Positions 19,096 to 27,260 are shown, counted from the stretch's first letter. The stretch: 64,000 nt of DNA from Candidatus Dadabacteria bacterium (GCA_022827275.1 JAJDTG010000015.1:1-64000); one strand, 5' to 3'. Translations and numbers: made by a program. The notes: generated from the letters alone by a model not told the origin.

Positions 19096-20200
19096 CGGCG
19101 CCTGTTGCCTTTAGTGCATCTTCAATAGGTTCAGGTGTATCTACATCGCCAACGTAATTGAAACCGTTTTCTGTAACCTCAAAGATAATTGGCTGCGGGT
19201 CGTCTTCGTCAGGGTGCTCGTGTGTGCACAGAAATTCGTTTGGAACGATGCTCTCGTACTCAACTTTGGCAACTGTATGAGGTGGGTTGTCTCCCGGTTG
19301 GTTGCTATCGGGGATTGGTTCAGAACTTGACACTATATATCCTGGGGCAAGAGAATGATTACCAATATCTTTTACAATATCAGACTTAAGTGTTTCTTCC
19401 TCTTTACCTTCATCTTTCCAGTACATAACAGACTTCGAACAATGGTGCGGTGCCAGCAGCACATTCCAGTATAAAGTACTTTTGTAACTGCGGTTAAATA
19501 TCTTACGAATAATGGGATATTGAAGATCTCCCATCAACAGTGCTTGTCCGATTCCATTTCCCGACTTGAGAGTAATCTGTAGCGCAATGCTGCAATCGTT
19601 TCGTTCTCCATAGCTGTCTTCTTTAAATGGAGCGTGGACAAAGGCTTCAAAGTCATAGTAGACAGATTCGCCATCAACTGTGTTAATAGTATTTCCAGGA
19701 GTTGTGAGAAGCCTTGAAGGAAAACCCTTAAATTCCTCTTCTTCCAGCAGTTCGTCATAACCAATTATGCGGATTCGATCCCCAGCTCCAAGACTAAAGG
19801 GATTATCAATAGCTACTTTAACTCGACGCATTGCCTCTTCATAAAAAGCCTCTGCGTCTTCACACAGATCAGCATTTTCTTTGTATTCACGAAATATACG
19901 TGGCGAAAGCCATAATTCTGATATAACAACTTGAGACAGAAGGTCCTTGAAACCTTGGCAATGATCTTTGTCGGGATGAGTTAATACAAAGGTTGACAAG
20001 TAGGGAGCACCGTTAACCTTGGGTAGTATTTCAATTAACTCATCAATCACAGGCCATGCGGTATCATCATCCTCTTCAGATTTAGCCATATGCCGCAGAT
20101 CAATTTGTAAGTAAGTAGAATCCGAAATACGAACAGTGGTACTGTCCCCGTTTCCTACCGGCCAGAAAATAAACCCCTTACTGGGTGGTGTTATAGACAT
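19058..20200 (-). CDS. Metallo-beta-lactamase-fold hydrolase with Gly-ended tail
   Basis: The 380-aa protein has the MBL metal motif THPDKDH (HxDxDH), the later metal-ligand Asp in ALLMGDLQ and His in LLAPHHCS, as in ComEC-like MBL domains. Zinc sites look complete, so a hydrolase (nucleotide, nucleic acid or phosphoester) is likely; substrate unknown. The C-terminus is a low-complexity tail, GAGGSAASSAKGFG, ending in glycine. The start has AGGAGGT about 9 nt upstream. It is the first gene of a two-gene operon with the E2-E1-JAB-patatin protein, occupying the place the CD-NTase has in CBASS. I infer that its tail is the conjugation substrate; this is not shown. Confidence 0.85.
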   Translation of the reverse strand: MSITPPSKGFIFWPVGNGDSTTVRISDSTYLQIDLRHMAKSEEDDDTAWPVIDELIEILPKVNGAPYLSTFVLTHPDKDHCQGFKDLLSQVVISELWLSPRIFREYKENADLCEDAEAFYEEAMRRVKVAIDNPFSLGAGDRIRIIGYDELLEEEEFKGFPSRLLTTPGNTINTVDGESVYYDFEAFVHAPFKEDSYGERNDCSIALQITLKSGNGIGQALLMGDLQYPIIRKIFNRSYKSTLYWNVLLAPHHCSKSVMYWKDEGKEEETLKSDIVKDIGNHSLAPGYIVSSSEPIPDSNQPGDNPPHTVAKVEYESIVPNEFLCTHEHPDEDDPQPIIFEVTENGFNYVGDVDTPEPIEDALKATGAGGSAASSAKGFG

Positions 20201-20237
20201 TATGTTCTACCTCCTGGTTCTTATCTATATAAGATTC

Positions 20238-20265
20238 AATATGCGGAATTCAGATATATTTTCAA
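20238..20265 (-). promoter_or_regulatory. Candidate promoter of the MBL/E2-E1 operon
   Basis: On the minus strand TTGAAA (20265-20260) is followed after 16 nt by CATATT (20243-20238). Transcription would begin near 20231, about 30 nt before the MBL start. Confidence 0.5.
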
Positions 20266-20351
20266 GGCCCTCTGATAAAATAAATTAACTTCGAAGTAAT
20301 TCTTGTCATTTTCCAAAGGAGGATGAGAAATCCCATATGGATTTACCCTGA

Positions 20352-20517
20352 GAATTCCTCCAAAATTCTCCACGAGGAGCAGCCGTACACTTTTCTGTTT
20401 GCGAGGAAATCCACGGTGGCCGTGCACAGAAGGTTCAGTAACGTAAGACTCTATCCGCTTGGATTTGATACCAGGGAGTGGTTTGTTCCGAAGAATTTGC
20501 GTAAATACTCGGACTAG
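20352..20517 (+). pseudogene. Truncated dppA 3'-end copy (scar 1)
   Basis: The frame KILHEEQPYTFLFARKST...WFVPKNLRKYSD repeats the last 50 codons of the substrate-binding gene (15381-15534), with only a handful of substitutions and the same stop position. There is no upstream part of the gene. It forms, with the intact dppA end, a direct repeat bracketing the MBL and E2-E1-JAB-patatin genes. Confidence 0.88.
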
Positions 20518-20565
20518 TAGTCTTCGGCCTTGTGTAGTTAGTGCTAGGGAATGTGTCTAGGATTG

Positions 20566-20630
20566 CTCTTTAACTCTCTGTTCCCCGGATCTTTACTTAA
20601 GCTTTTCAAAAAACAGTTTTCTCCCTTCAA
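20566..20630 (-). pseudogene. Remnant of a fic 3' end
   Basis: The stretch matches the 3' end of the intact fic gene (22994-23055), including CTTTTCAAAAAACAGTT (20602-20618). Together with the dppA scar just upstream it reproduces the junction dppA-end/fic-end found at 22801-23060. Only about 20 codons remain. Confidence 0.65.
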
Positions 20631-20771
20631 CCACGAATTTTTTTATTCCATACCTTTCCGAGTACTCAGTTTTTTGTGGGAAGCATTCTTATTGTCATCC
20701 GCAGATTTGAGTCCTTCAAAGAAGAAAGTTTTCAGAAGAAAAGTATTCTTCTCAGTTGAGAAGTTTTGAGA

Positions 20772-20798
20772 AATAGATAAAATAAATACTTATCTATT
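20772..20798. promoter_or_regulatory. Inverted repeat, candidate AbiEi operator
   Basis: AATAGATAA (20772-20780) and TTATCTATT (20790-20798) form a perfect 9-bp inverted repeat with a 9-nt spacer in a very AT-rich leader. A TATAAT box follows at 20854-20859. AbiEi proteins are known to repress their own promoter through inverted repeats. Confidence 0.45.
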
Positions 20799-20892
20799 GA
20801 TAAATATATAAACACTTTCAGAGAATTATTTTTATATTTTCTTAAAAATACAGTATAATTATATTTATATATTAAATAATAAACCAGAAGGC

Positions 20893-21720
20893 TTGGATCA
20901 GACGCAGACCGAGAATGTTGATATGAACTACGTAGAAACACAAGATGAAACGCCACGAGGGACCAGAATCAACCGCGTGCTTGCCCAGAATCCTCCGGGT
21001 GTTCCCATGACCAGCGGGTGGCTTGCCTTGCAGCGGGTTTCCCCCCAACTACTGCAGGGATACAAGAGCAGCGGCTGGCTGAGCCCTATTGGAAGAGGGG
21101 CGTGGATGAGGGCGGGCACGGAACCTACCTTGTCAGGGTCCATCTACGCTTTGCAGCGGCAGCGTTCCGTGACCGTTTACCCTGCGGCGTGCACGGCGCT
21201 TGGGTATCAGGGACGCCTACATTACCTGCCGCTTGGAGCAAGCCCCGTTCTGCAGCTAGCCGTCGGATCCGACAGAAAACTGCCCCAGTGGTTTACGCGC
21301 CAGCCATTTGCCGCAAACCTGCGCGTGCTGAACGTCGATGCGCTGTTTGACCCGGTCTCAGCGGGTGTGACCGACTGGCAGGCCGGGGAGTTCTCGCTCA
21401 AAATAAGCTCTCCCGAGCGTGCCATGCTCGAGTACTGCTACCTGCTGCCGAACCACGCGGATTTCGAGGAAGCCAGGCAGCTTATGGAAGGCCTTGCGAC
21501 ATTGCGCCCCGAGGTGGTGCAAAGCGTTTTGCTTGCCTGCAGGTCGGTGAAGGCGAAACGGCTGTTTCTCGCCCTAGCGGAGATTGTCGGTCACGAATGG
21601 TACCGTGAACTGGATCTGGGATCCGTTAAACTCGGTTCCGGGGGCCGTCATGTTGTAACCGGCGGACTTTGGAACTCGAGATTCAAGATAACGGTTCCCG
21701 AAATCTGGGTGGATTCATGA
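20893..21720 (+). CDS. AbiEi-type antitoxin/transcriptional regulator
   Basis: The 275-aa protein matches the AbiEi layout: an N-terminal winged-helix-like region (RVSPQLLQGYKSSGWLSPIG), then a domain with AACTALGYQGRLHYLPLG and the LKISSPERAMLEYCYLLP segment typical of type IV antitoxins. TTG 20893 gives the longest frame; ATG 20923 is an alternative, neither with an ideal ribosome-binding site. Its TGA overlaps the ATG of the nucleotidyltransferase gene (ATGA), giving translational coupling. AbiEi both represses the operon and neutralises AbiEii without stable complex formation in described systems. Confidence 0.85.
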   Translation: MDQTQTENVDMNYVETQDETPRGTRINRVLAQNPPGVPMTSGWLALQRVSPQLLQGYKSSGWLSPIGRGAWMRAGTEPTLSGSIYALQRQRSVTVYPAACTALGYQGRLHYLPLGASPVLQLAVGSDRKLPQWFTRQPFAANLRVLNVDALFDPVSAGVTDWQAGEFSLKISSPERAMLEYCYLLPNHADFEEARQLMEGLATLRPEVVQSVLLACRSVKAKRLFLALAEIVGHEWYRELDLGSVKLGSGGRHVVTGGLWNSRFKITVPEIWVDS

Positions 21721-22640
21721 CGGAAGCGTATCAAAGACAATCGAACTTGTTACTTGAGACCCTGCGGATTGCCGCTGGGCAGGAGGTGTTCGCTCTTAAA
21801 GGGGGCACGGCCATCAATTTTTTCTTCCGGAATTGTCCGAGACTTTCCGTGGACATTGATCTCTGCTACCTGCCGCTTAACGGTCGCGACGAAGCGTTTC
21901 GCGATATCCGTGAGAACTTGGAAGCGATCGGGTCTGAGATCAGAAAGTCCTTGTCCGGAGCGGAAGTGAACATCCAGGAGAATTTTAAGGTCCTGGTAAG
22001 AAAAGACGGCATGCTGGTTAAGGTTGAAGTTAACGAAGTGGTGCGGGGAACCTTGCTGCCGCCGGTCAGGATGCCCTTGTGTCCGTTGCTTGAAAAAGAG
22101 TTCGGTGGGAGCATGAAGATAAACTGCCTCTCGGAGTCGGAGCTTTACGCAGGCAAATTCTGTGCCGCCCTGCAGAGGCAGCATCCGCGGGATATCTTCG
22201 ATGTCTGGTTGTTTTTTAAAAGGGGTGGAGAGCTTACCCGGGAGATCCTTGATGCTTTTGTCGTTTACCTAATTAGCCATCGCAAGCCGACTCATGAGGT
22301 GATCGATCCCAGAATTCAGGACATAAGGAACCTTTATCATCATCGTTTTGCGGGGATGGCGAGAATGGACGTGAGTCTTGAGAACTTGCTCGAAACCCAG
22401 CTTGCGCTGCCGGGGAGGATTCTAGGCGCTCTCACCGAGCGCCACAGGGCTTTTCTCGTCGGGTTCAATGAAGGGGAGCCGGACTGGAATCTGCTTCCTT
22501 TTCGCGATGCGAAAAACTTGCCCGCGATTCGCTGGAAACGGATCAATCTTGACAGAATGAGCCGTGGCAAACGGAGCGAAACCACAAGGAAACTGGTACG
22601 GGTACTCAGGGAGAATCCATATATTCACGATACCATCTGA
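21717..22640 (+). CDS. AbiEii-type nucleotidyltransferase toxin
   Basis: From ATG 21717 the protein is 307 aa. The nucleotidyltransferase motif is FALKGGTAINFFF followed by the metal pair in LSVDIDLCYLP, as in AbiEii/MenT toxins. The later YAGKFCAALQRQHPRDIFDV segment is also typical. Such toxins transfer nucleotides to tRNA or other targets and cause growth arrest; the pair can act in abortive phage defence. The start is fixed by the ATGA overlap. The module is bracketed by two copies of the dppA/fic end junction. Confidence 0.9.
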   Translation: MTEAYQRQSNLLLETLRIAAGQEVFALKGGTAINFFFRNCPRLSVDIDLCYLPLNGRDEAFRDIRENLEAIGSEIRKSLSGAEVNIQENFKVLVRKDGMLVKVEVNEVVRGTLLPPVRMPLCPLLEKEFGGSMKINCLSESELYAGKFCAALQRQHPRDIFDVWLFFKRGGELTREILDAFVVYLISHRKPTHEVIDPRIQDIRNLYHHRFAGMARMDVSLENLLETQLALPGRILGALTERHRAFLVGFNEGEPDWNLLPFRDAKNLPAIRWKRINLDRMSRGKRSETTRKLVRVLRENPYIHDTI

Positions 22641-22678
22641 GTTCCTGACCGATTCTAAGAGCTTGTTTTTGGAGGCCG

Positions 22679-22803
22679 ATTTTTCCCCAGCAAAATACAG
22701 TCCCACCGAGAGCGATTTTTTCTCCGTTCTTGCGGCTCCCGACGGGAATCATTTCCTCGGCACTGACGGCAGAGTAAGGGGTGTTCTTAGCGGAATGATT
22801 CAC
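22679..22803 (+). pseudogene. Fragment of the dppC permease gene fused to a dppA end
   Basis: The frame PAKYSPTESDFFSVLAAPDG and NHFLGTD repeats residues about 88-128 of the permease at 28290. At ATGATTCACG it switches into the dppA 3' end. The permease reads GATTCACGGGG there and dppA reads ATTCTTCACGAAG, so the join lies in the shared TTCACG. Confidence 0.85.
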
Positions 22804-22947
22804 GAGGAACAGCCGTACACGTTTCTGTTCGCGAGAAAATCAACCGCGGCTGTGCACAGAAGGTTCCATAACGTAAAGTTCTATCCGCTTGGATTTGATG
22901 CCAGAGAGTGGTTTGTTCCGGAGGGTTTGCGCAAATACTCGAACTAG
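22801..22947 (+). pseudogene. Truncated dppA 3'-end copy (scar 2)
   Basis: HEEQPYTFLFARKSTAAVHR through WFVPEGLRKYSN and stop repeats the last 48 codons of dppA. It is directly joined to the dppC fragment upstream and followed by the intact, convergent fic gene. With scar 1 it brackets the AbiE module. Confidence 0.88.
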
Positions 22948-22998
22948 AAGTTTTCCTTCTGGTTAGTCAATGCTAGAGAAAGCCTTTGGGATCCTTCT

Positions 22999-23856
22999 TT
23001 AACTTGCTGTTTCATCAGCTTTTTGCTTGAGCTTTTCAAAAAACAGTTCTTTTCCCTCAGCTGCCCTAATCCCAATTTCAAGCCATGAGACTAGGGTTCT
23101 GCCGAGATAAATAATAAGAGCGTCCATATTCCCCGTATCTGCTTTCTGAAGGGTAGCAAAGTAGTTGTCCTTGTCCCTGCTTTCAATCACGAAAGGCGGG
23201 TAACCGAGGCGTATCAGGACGTAATTTAGCAAAAGGCGTACTATACGACCGTTACCGTCGTCAAACGGGTGAATAATGATGAAGCGGTGATGCAGTTCCG
23301 CTAGGAAAGACGCGATTGAAGCCGGTGGAGACTCAATACTTTCCTTGAACCACTCCGTCAGTTCCTGCATTTTTCCAGGGACTTCTTGGGGAATGGCAAA
23401 TTTGAAGATTTCTCCTCTCGCCGTCCTCACATGATTTGGATGAGTTTTGTACTCACCTGGGAATATCTGTTTGCGGGTAAGCTGTCTGTCTAAGGTCTCG
23501 GCCTCTTTCCAGAAAGGTTCTTTCAGAATAAGCCGGTTCAGGTTGCGTATGTCGGCTTCTGTCAAATGGCGTTCTTTGTCTCCGGCAAGTTCCCTGACTT
23601 TTTCTACCGCCAGATCATGGGCCTTCATTTCCTCATAGTCCCGCATTAGGTGACCCCCCTCGGCGCGGTCTTGAAAGAGCAGCAACTCTGTCTCCTCGTA
23701 GGTGAGTGTGTTTCCTTCTATTCGGTTTGAATTATAATTCCACTCAAGGCGGATCTTTTTCCACAGCCGTTCATTATCTTCTGGTTTGAGCGGTTGCAGC
23801 GAATGCCATTGCTTGTATAGCTCCTCAATACGTTTGTTAACTTGTCCGAGAGGCAT
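22999..23856 (-). CDS. Fic-domain protein (AMPylase-type)
   Basis: The 285-aa protein has the complete Fic motif HPFDDGNGR and, near the N-terminus, SNRIEGN, which matches the inhibitory helix motif (S/T)xxxE(G/N) of class II Fic proteins. An N-terminal Fic_N-like region and a short C-terminal helix complete it. Such enzymes transfer AMP (or other nucleotides) to a target hydroxyl and are self-inhibited by the glutamate. Being complete and lacking a separate antitoxin, it should be autoregulated. The target is unknown. Its 3' end is duplicated as a remnant at 20566-20630. Confidence 0.92.
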   Translation of the reverse strand: MPLGQVNKRIEELYKQWHSLQPLKPEDNERLWKKIRLEWNYNSNRIEGNTLTYEETELLLFQDRAEGGHLMRDYEEMKAHDLAVEKVRELAGDKERHLTEADIRNLNRLILKEPFWKEAETLDRQLTRKQIFPGEYKTHPNHVRTARGEIFKFAIPQEVPGKMQELTEWFKESIESPPASIASFLAELHHRFIIIHPFDDGNGRIVRLLLNYVLIRLGYPPFVIESRDKDNYFATLQKADTGNMDALIIYLGRTLVSWLEIGIRAAEGKELFFEKLKQKADETAS

Positions 23857-23971
23857 TTACGCTTTTCCTTTCAAGGTAGGACTGTAGTCGTTTGATAATA
23901 ACCATGCATAATCTGCTAGCATTTTCCGTTGGGTTAAACCAGAATTAAAATCAGTTTAATGCTGCAGCGGC

Positions 23972-25405
23972 TCAGGAAAAGACAACCTGAATATCCGTAT
24001 ATTCCACCAGACCTTCCTCTGCGAATTCGACTCCGAAGCCTGAGCGTTTTACCCCTCCGAACGGGGCGTTGGGCTGAATCATCCCGTGCTTGTTTATCCA
24101 GACCGAACCGCATTCCATCCGGTTGGCGATCTCTCTTGCCTTTTCTATGTCCCGGCTCCATACAGAACCCCCGAGACCGTTCGGATTGTCGTTTGCCTTC
24201 TCGACCGCCTCCTCGATATGGTGATAGCGGATAATCGGCAAAACGGGGCCGAACTGCTCCCGGTCGACCAGGGGGTCTCCGTTTTCAAGGTCGGCTATGA
24301 TCGTGAGCGGATAAAAATATCCCTTCCCGCCCATTTCTTCCCGTATCTCTCCGGGGTCTCCGCCCAGGAGCACGCGTCCCTTGGACTCCGCGCTTCGAAC
24401 CAGGCTGGCCACGATATCGTATTGCTTGCGGTTCTGGATCGGGCCCAGAACGACATCTTCGTCCGTACCCTCTCCAACCTTCATCTTTCGGGCGAACGCG
24501 ACCAGTTCATCGCAGACCTCGTCGTACACGTCATTATGAACGTAGAGCCTTTTTAGTGCCGCGCAGGTCTGGCCGCTATTGATGAACGCGCCCCAGAAAA
24601 GCCCCTCGGCGATCTGCTTAGGGTCGACGTCCGGAAGAACGATTCCGGCGTCGTTTCCGCCGAGCTCGAGAGTCAGCCGCTTCATGGTTTCCGCCGAGTT
24701 CGCCATGATCTTCTGGCCGGTCGCGCAGGAGCCGGTGAAAACAATCTTGCCGATTCCTTCATGCGCCGTCATTGCGGCGCCCAGCCTGTCTTTGCCGGCG
24801 ATGCAGTTAACCACGCCTTCCGGCAAGACCTCGTTCATGAGTTCAACTAGGCGCAGTGTTGACAGGGGGGTAAAGGGAGACGGCTTGCACACTACCGTGT
24901 TGCCCGAGAGAACGGCGGGAACTATATGCCAGACCGCGATCAGAACCGGAAAGTTCCAGGGAGTGATCGACCCCACGACGCCGATCGGCTTGCGGTGAAG
25001 CACGACCCTGCCCTCATCGTTGTCCTGGAGGATCTTCACCGGCAGTGAAAGACCGGCTGTATAGCGGGTCCAGGCTACCGCGCCCCCGATTTCCCAGCGT
25101 GAGCCGAGGCCATTTAGAGGCTTGCCCTGCTCGGCGGTCAGGATTCGGGCGAGTTCCTCGGCGTTTTCCTCGATTTTCGAGGCGATTTCGAGACATGCCG
25201 CCTGGCGTTGGGATTCGGGCACTTCGCGCCATCTCTCAAACGCCGTCCGGGCGGCCCCCACGGCATCATCCAGATCTTTCTTCCTTGCCAGCGACGCAAG
25301 TCCGGCCACTTTTTCGTTAGCAGGATTCAGCACTTCAAAGCATCGTCCGGTAGGGACCTTCTTGCCGTTAATGATGAGGTGGAATGGTTTCGTTGCTGGG
25401 CTCAT
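23972..25405 (-). CDS. NAD(P)-dependent aldehyde dehydrogenase
   Basis: From ATG 25405 (AGGAG 8 nt upstream) the protein is 477 aa. Conserved ALDH elements are GVVGSITPWNFPVLI, the Glu in LELGGNDAGIV and the catalytic Cys in INSGQTCAALKRLY. It oxidises an aldehyde to the acid with NAD(P). It is divergent from a PLP decarboxylase, 350 nt away, so the pair may convert an amino acid to an amine and then, with an amine oxidase or transaminase elsewhere, to the acid. The exact substrate (semialdehyde, aromatic or betaine aldehyde) is not visible. Confidence 0.9.
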   Translation of the reverse strand: MSPATKPFHLIINGKKVPTGRCFEVLNPANEKVAGLASLARKKDLDDAVGAARTAFERWREVPESQRQAACLEIASKIEENAEELARILTAEQGKPLNGLGSRWEIGGAVAWTRYTAGLSLPVKILQDNDEGRVVLHRKPIGVVGSITPWNFPVLIAVWHIVPAVLSGNTVVCKPSPFTPLSTLRLVELMNEVLPEGVVNCIAGKDRLGAAMTAHEGIGKIVFTGSCATGQKIMANSAETMKRLTLELGGNDAGIVLPDVDPKQIAEGLFWGAFINSGQTCAALKRLYVHNDVYDEVCDELVAFARKMKVGEGTDEDVVLGPIQNRKQYDIVASLVRSAESKGRVLLGGDPGEIREEMGGKGYFYPLTIIADLENGDPLVDREQFGPVLPIIRYHHIEEAVEKANDNPNGLGGSVWSRDIEKAREIANRMECGSVWINKHGMIQPNAPFGGVKRSGFGVEFAEEGLVEYTDIQVVFS

Positions 25406-25755
25406 TCGGTTTCTCCTGTAAATCACTGCAGTAAGTGCCGCCATATCGACCGCAATATCCGATACTACGACATTCTTACATTGTTGGTAATGTTTGGACC
25501 CAATGTCAAGGGGTTTCTGTTTCTTCCCAAGATTGTATAATTACCGCCACTCCCGATGATATTTTCTCTGCGTTAAACAGGCTTGGATTGCCCCTCTTGT
25601 TTAACCGGGTTAAAAAGGAAAAAATTAATAGAAATTTCAGCAGAAATGGGTTCCACTTTAGAAAGCAGAAGCGGGTCGGCACTTTTTATATTTGCGCTCG
25701 CATTGTTTGGTTTTTTATCTGGCGCATTTCACCTCTGTGCCCGCGAGGACTTGCG
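25406..25755. promoter_or_regulatory. Divergent control region between aldehyde dehydrogenase and decarboxylase
   Basis: About 350 nt separate the two start codons. An open frame crosses it in the decarboxylase direction from 25435, but its composition is not that of the enzyme family. AT-rich stretches at 25535-25700 are likely promoter DNA; no clear operator was seen. Confidence 0.35.
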
Positions 25756-27210
25756 ATGAGCAGAGCAAAAGGCGGTGATGGCGGGGTCAATGGCGATCTC
25801 AGCATGTCACCGGAACAGATGCTGGAACTTGCACGCCAAGCGGCGGAGCTGGTGGTGCAGCGCATTGAGAATTTGCCCGGAGAAGGCGCCTGGGAGGGAG
25901 AGTTCCGAAGAGAACTTGAGGATCGACTCCTTAGGCCTCCACCCGAGGAGAGCCGTTCGGCCTCGCAAGTGATCGAGGAGGCCGCACACGGGATCCTTCC
26001 GATCGCGCTGCGCCTGGACCACCCGCGTTGCTTTGGATTTATCCCTTCGCAGCCCACCTGGCCCGGAGTTCTGGCCGACTTCATGATTGCCGGATTTAAC
26101 ATCAACCAGTGCTCCTGGCTGACTTCAAGCGGTCCTAGCCAGCTCGAGCTTGTCGTGATCGACTGGTTTCGGCGCTGGATTGGCTATCCGGAGAGTGCGG
26201 GCGGACTGTTGACGAGCGGGGGCTCGGCGGCGAACCTCGATGCCTTGGTCGCGGCGCGGGAGGCCGCAGACAACCCGGAACGTGCCAGCGTGTACATGAG
26301 CGATCAGAGCCACAGTGCGCTTGTCAAGGCGGCCAGGGTTATAGGTATTCGTCCGGAATGCATTCGTATGATTCCGACCGACGGGCGTTTCCGTATGGAC
26401 ATGGATGAGCTTGTCGAGGCCGTGGCCGAGGACCGGGCCGCCGGACTCAGTCCCATCGCGGTGTGTGCGAACGCCGGAACGTCAAGCAGCGGAGCCATCG
26501 ACCCGCTGGAAGCGATGGCGGACTACTGCGAGGCCCAGGGTATATGGCTTCACGTCGACGCCGCGCATGGAGGCTTCGCAATCGTGACCGAGGAAGGCAG
26601 GAAGATCTTGAGTGGAATCGAGCGCGCAGATTCGATTGCGATGGACGCGCACAAGTGGTTCTTCCAGCCCTATGAGGTGGGCGGCCTGATGGTGAAGGAT
26701 GTACGTACGCTCGAGCGGACGTTTGCCACCAAGCACGATATTCTTCAGGACACGATCTGGGGCGCTGACCATCCGAATTTTTCGGACAGGGGCCTGCAGC
26801 TCAGCCGCTCCGTTCGGGCGCTTAAGATCTGGATGTCGGTTCAGACCTTCGGTATGGCCGCGTTCCGGCGAGCCGTATCGCATGGGATGGCGCTGACGCA
26901 CCGGATTGAGGAGTACGTCGAGGACAGTCCCGTTCTGGAGATGTTGACTCCTGCGGTATTGGGGATCGCATGCTTCCGCGTCAACCCCGCAGACACCGAC
27001 CTTGGCGAGGACGCGCTGGAAGAAATCAACAGGACCATACTGGCCCGTGTTTTCTGGGAAGACCGCGCGTTCATATCATCGACACTTCTTCACGGGACAT
27101 TTGCGCTCAGGATGTGCGTCATCAACTACTCGACGACCTGGAACGACGTACGCGAGACACTGGAAGCCATCTCGAAATTCGGGACGGAGAGCTTGATCCG
27201 AACTGATTGA
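25756..27210 (+). CDS. PLP-dependent group II decarboxylase
   Basis: From ATG 25756 the protein is 484 aa. It has the fold-type I pattern: GLLTSGGSAANLDALVAAR, LHVDAAHGGFAIV (Asp for the pyridine nitrogen) and the Schiff-base lysine in IAMDAHKWFFQPYEVGG. Overall it resembles aromatic-L-amino-acid decarboxylases, including the N-terminal PRCFGFIPSQPTWPGVLADF. It would remove CO2 from an amino acid (aromatic, or acidic as second choice). The upstream open frame lacks family features, so the shorter start is preferred. Confidence 0.88.
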   Translation: MSRAKGGDGGVNGDLSMSPEQMLELARQAAELVVQRIENLPGEGAWEGEFRRELEDRLLRPPPEESRSASQVIEEAAHGILPIALRLDHPRCFGFIPSQPTWPGVLADFMIAGFNINQCSWLTSSGPSQLELVVIDWFRRWIGYPESAGGLLTSGGSAANLDALVAAREAADNPERASVYMSDQSHSALVKAARVIGIRPECIRMIPTDGRFRMDMDELVEAVAEDRAAGLSPIAVCANAGTSSSGAIDPLEAMADYCEAQGIWLHVDAAHGGFAIVTEEGRKILSGIERADSIAMDAHKWFFQPYEVGGLMVKDVRTLERTFATKHDILQDTIWGADHPNFSDRGLQLSRSVRALKIWMSVQTFGMAAFRRAVSHGMALTHRIEEYVEDSPVLEMLTPAVLGIACFRVNPADTDLGEDALEEINRTILARVFWEDRAFISSTLLHGTFALRMCVINYSTTWNDVRETLEAISKFGTESLIRTD

Positions 27211-27260
27211 TTCCGGTTAATCGTGCCGGACCATGTGCACATAAAGAGGACTGTTATGTG

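Noticed and set aside
15550-20200. Calling the MBL/E2-E1-JAB-patatin pair a type II CBASS
   Set aside because: No CD-NTase gene adjoins it; the partner is an MBL-fold protein. The relation to CBASS is by domain content only.
20323-20517. Independent small gene with the dppA-like C-terminus
   Set aside because: It is a truncated copy of the dppA end without a ribosome-binding site or N-terminal domain.
22564-22947. 127-codon frame spanning the AbiEii end and the chimeric scar
   Set aside because: It is an accidental fusion of out-of-frame AbiEii sequence, a dppC fragment and a dppA end.
25435-25755. Extended N-terminus of the decarboxylase
   Set aside because: The 107 extra residues lack family similarity and run through the divergent promoter region.
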